Below, in pieces: positions 6,335 through 7,095 of a stretch of 7,095 bases of DNA. The first letter of the stretch is position 1; every line of letters starts with the position of its first letter. The stretch comes from an uncultured Bacilli bacterium (lineage in GTDB: Bacteria; Bacillota_I; Bacilli_A; RF39; UBA660), in contig CATOJL010000071.1 of assembly GCA_951800155.1 (NCBI GenBank), positions 1-7,095 of the forward strand, in the 5' to 3' direction. Below the pieces are notes generated by a model, which did no database searches, had not been told where the DNA came from, and saw only the letters and a program-made list of their open reading frames with translations. The position numbers and the translations under genes were made by a program.

Positions 6335-7095
6335 TTGGAAATCAAAAAAGGGAAAAATTCAAAAAGTATTTTTACAAAAGTAAAAGGGGTTTTCGTTTCT
6401 TTTTTTGGTGATTTAGGAAAGTATGCTAAGACAAATCTTTTGTTTTTGACTTTTGTAATGACAGCATTGATCAATGCCCTATTGCTTAGAGCAGTGACGG
6501 TTAAGAATACTTTTGATATTAGTCCTATTTTGGCAGATTTAGCTGTCACTTTACTAGTAGGTAGTTTTGGATATATGTTTAAACCAAAAAATCAGTTCCG
6601 CTATTTTTTTGTATTTTCTCTCGTTTTTACACTGATTTGTGTTGTGAATTCAGTTTATTATAACAATTATGTATCTTTTGCCTCTTTTTCTCTTTTGAAA
6701 AGTTCAACGCAGTTATTAGGAGTGACGGATGCGGTAGTTGAGAATGTTATGGAACTAAAAGATTTTATATTTTTATTTCAACCTGTCATTTTAATTTTTG
6801 TCCATCGTTATTTGAAAGTAAAAAGGTACTATGATAAAGTGGCGGAAGTGGAAGTTGGAAAGGAAAGACTATTGAATACAGTCGTAGCAGGTTTAATTAC
6901 TTTAGGATTTTTTATTTCTACGCTTACATCTACCGATATTGGAAGATTAAACAAACAATGGAATCCAAACTTAATTATGATGAAGTTTGGTGCTTATACT
7001 TATCAATTTAATGATTTATTTGCAACTTTAAAATCCGAAATTAATCCTTTATTTGGCTATGATGAGGCGGCTAAGACATTTAGAGAGTATTATAG
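6335..7095 (+). CDS. ltaS: Lipoteichoic acid synthase-like protein, N-terminal 253 residues (3' end outside window)
   Basis: LtaS-type proteins polymerise glycerol phosphate from phosphatidylglycerol onto a lipid anchor on the outer face of the membrane. The visible part is the membrane portion: a basic cytoplasmic N-terminus and five hydrophobic segments at about 34-51, 62-82, 90-107, 143-157 and 179-195, as expected for the family. Matching landmarks are YYNNYVSFASFSLL (from 108), the loop QLLGVTDAVVENV, and the linker helices after the last segment, WNPNLIMMKFGAYTY then NPLFGYDEAAKTFREYY (from 237). The extracellular sulfatase-like domain with the catalytic threonine would follow, so activity cannot be checked. 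The start is TTG at 6335, four bases after AGGTGAT (6324-6330); the next ATG lies inside the first membrane segment. A paralogue such as a primase-like or stress-specific LTA synthase is possible, because the discriminating domain is missing. Confidence 0.85.
   Translation, partial: MEIKKGKNSKSIFTKVKGVFVSFFGDLGKYAKTNLLFLTFVMTALINALLLRAVTVKNTFDISPILADLAVTLLVGSFGYMFKPKNQFRYFFVFSLVFTLICVVNSVYYNNYVSFASFSLLKSSTQLLGVTDAVVENVMELKDFIFLFQPVILIFVHRYLKVKRYYDKVAEVEVGKERLLNTVVAGLITLGFFISTLTSTDIGRLNKQWNPNLIMMKFGAYTYQFNDLFATLKSEINPLFGYDEAAKTFREYY

Noticed and set aside
1..7095. Mycoplasma-type code with TGA read as tryptophan.
   Set aside because: Conserved tryptophans are encoded by TGG throughout and all genes reach full family length without in-frame TGA. 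The genes seen end in TAA or TAG, so this window gives no positive evidence on TGA.

Overview
The window is AT-rich DNA from a low-GC Gram-positive bacterium, most likely a member of the Bacilli close to the Erysipelotrichia/Mollicutes-like gut lineages. Three things point there: a lipoteichoic acid synthase gene (Gram-positive envelope), a yunB-type sporulation gene (endospore-forming ancestry), and a nearly uniform AGGTGA(T) ribosome binding site 3-4 nt before most starts. Tryptophan is written TGG and no gene is interrupted by TGA, so the standard bacterial code fits, although no gene here happens to end in TGA. The exact taxon is inference.

Layout from left to right. Bases 2-724 hold the 3' end of a protein with a short phage-tail-like motif and a cysteine-containing beta-rich C-terminal part; a hairpin terminator follows. 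Bases 932-2347 encode a pyruvate kinase driven by a strong extended -10 promoter with a very short leader. A glycoside hydrolase family 31 (GH31) protein follows 21 nt later (2369-4804), probably in the same transcript, and the pair ends at a strong hairpin terminator that could also serve the opposing gene. A small two-CBS-domain protein lies on the minus strand (4882-5337). Divergent from it, over a 66-nt gap, is yunB (5404-6147). After a 187-nt gap with one good promoter, and possibly a second, the 5' end of an ltaS-like gene runs off the window at 6335-7095.

No mobile element, CRISPR array, tRNA, rRNA or multi-gene defence system is visible. The most interesting signal is inside the GH31 protein. 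It keeps the family fold and the nucleophile aspartate (D348), but the position expected to hold the acid/base aspartate is lysine (K398), and the conserved Arg-x-His of the -1 subsite has become Lys-Phe-Gly (455-457). The reading frame is long and intact, so it looks like a maintained, possibly non-hydrolytic GH31 protein co-transcribed with a pyruvate kinase that has unusual residues of its own near the monovalent-cation site. That is a hypothesis about one protein pair, not a demonstrated new system. The rest is ordinary chromosomal housekeeping, envelope and sporulation content.
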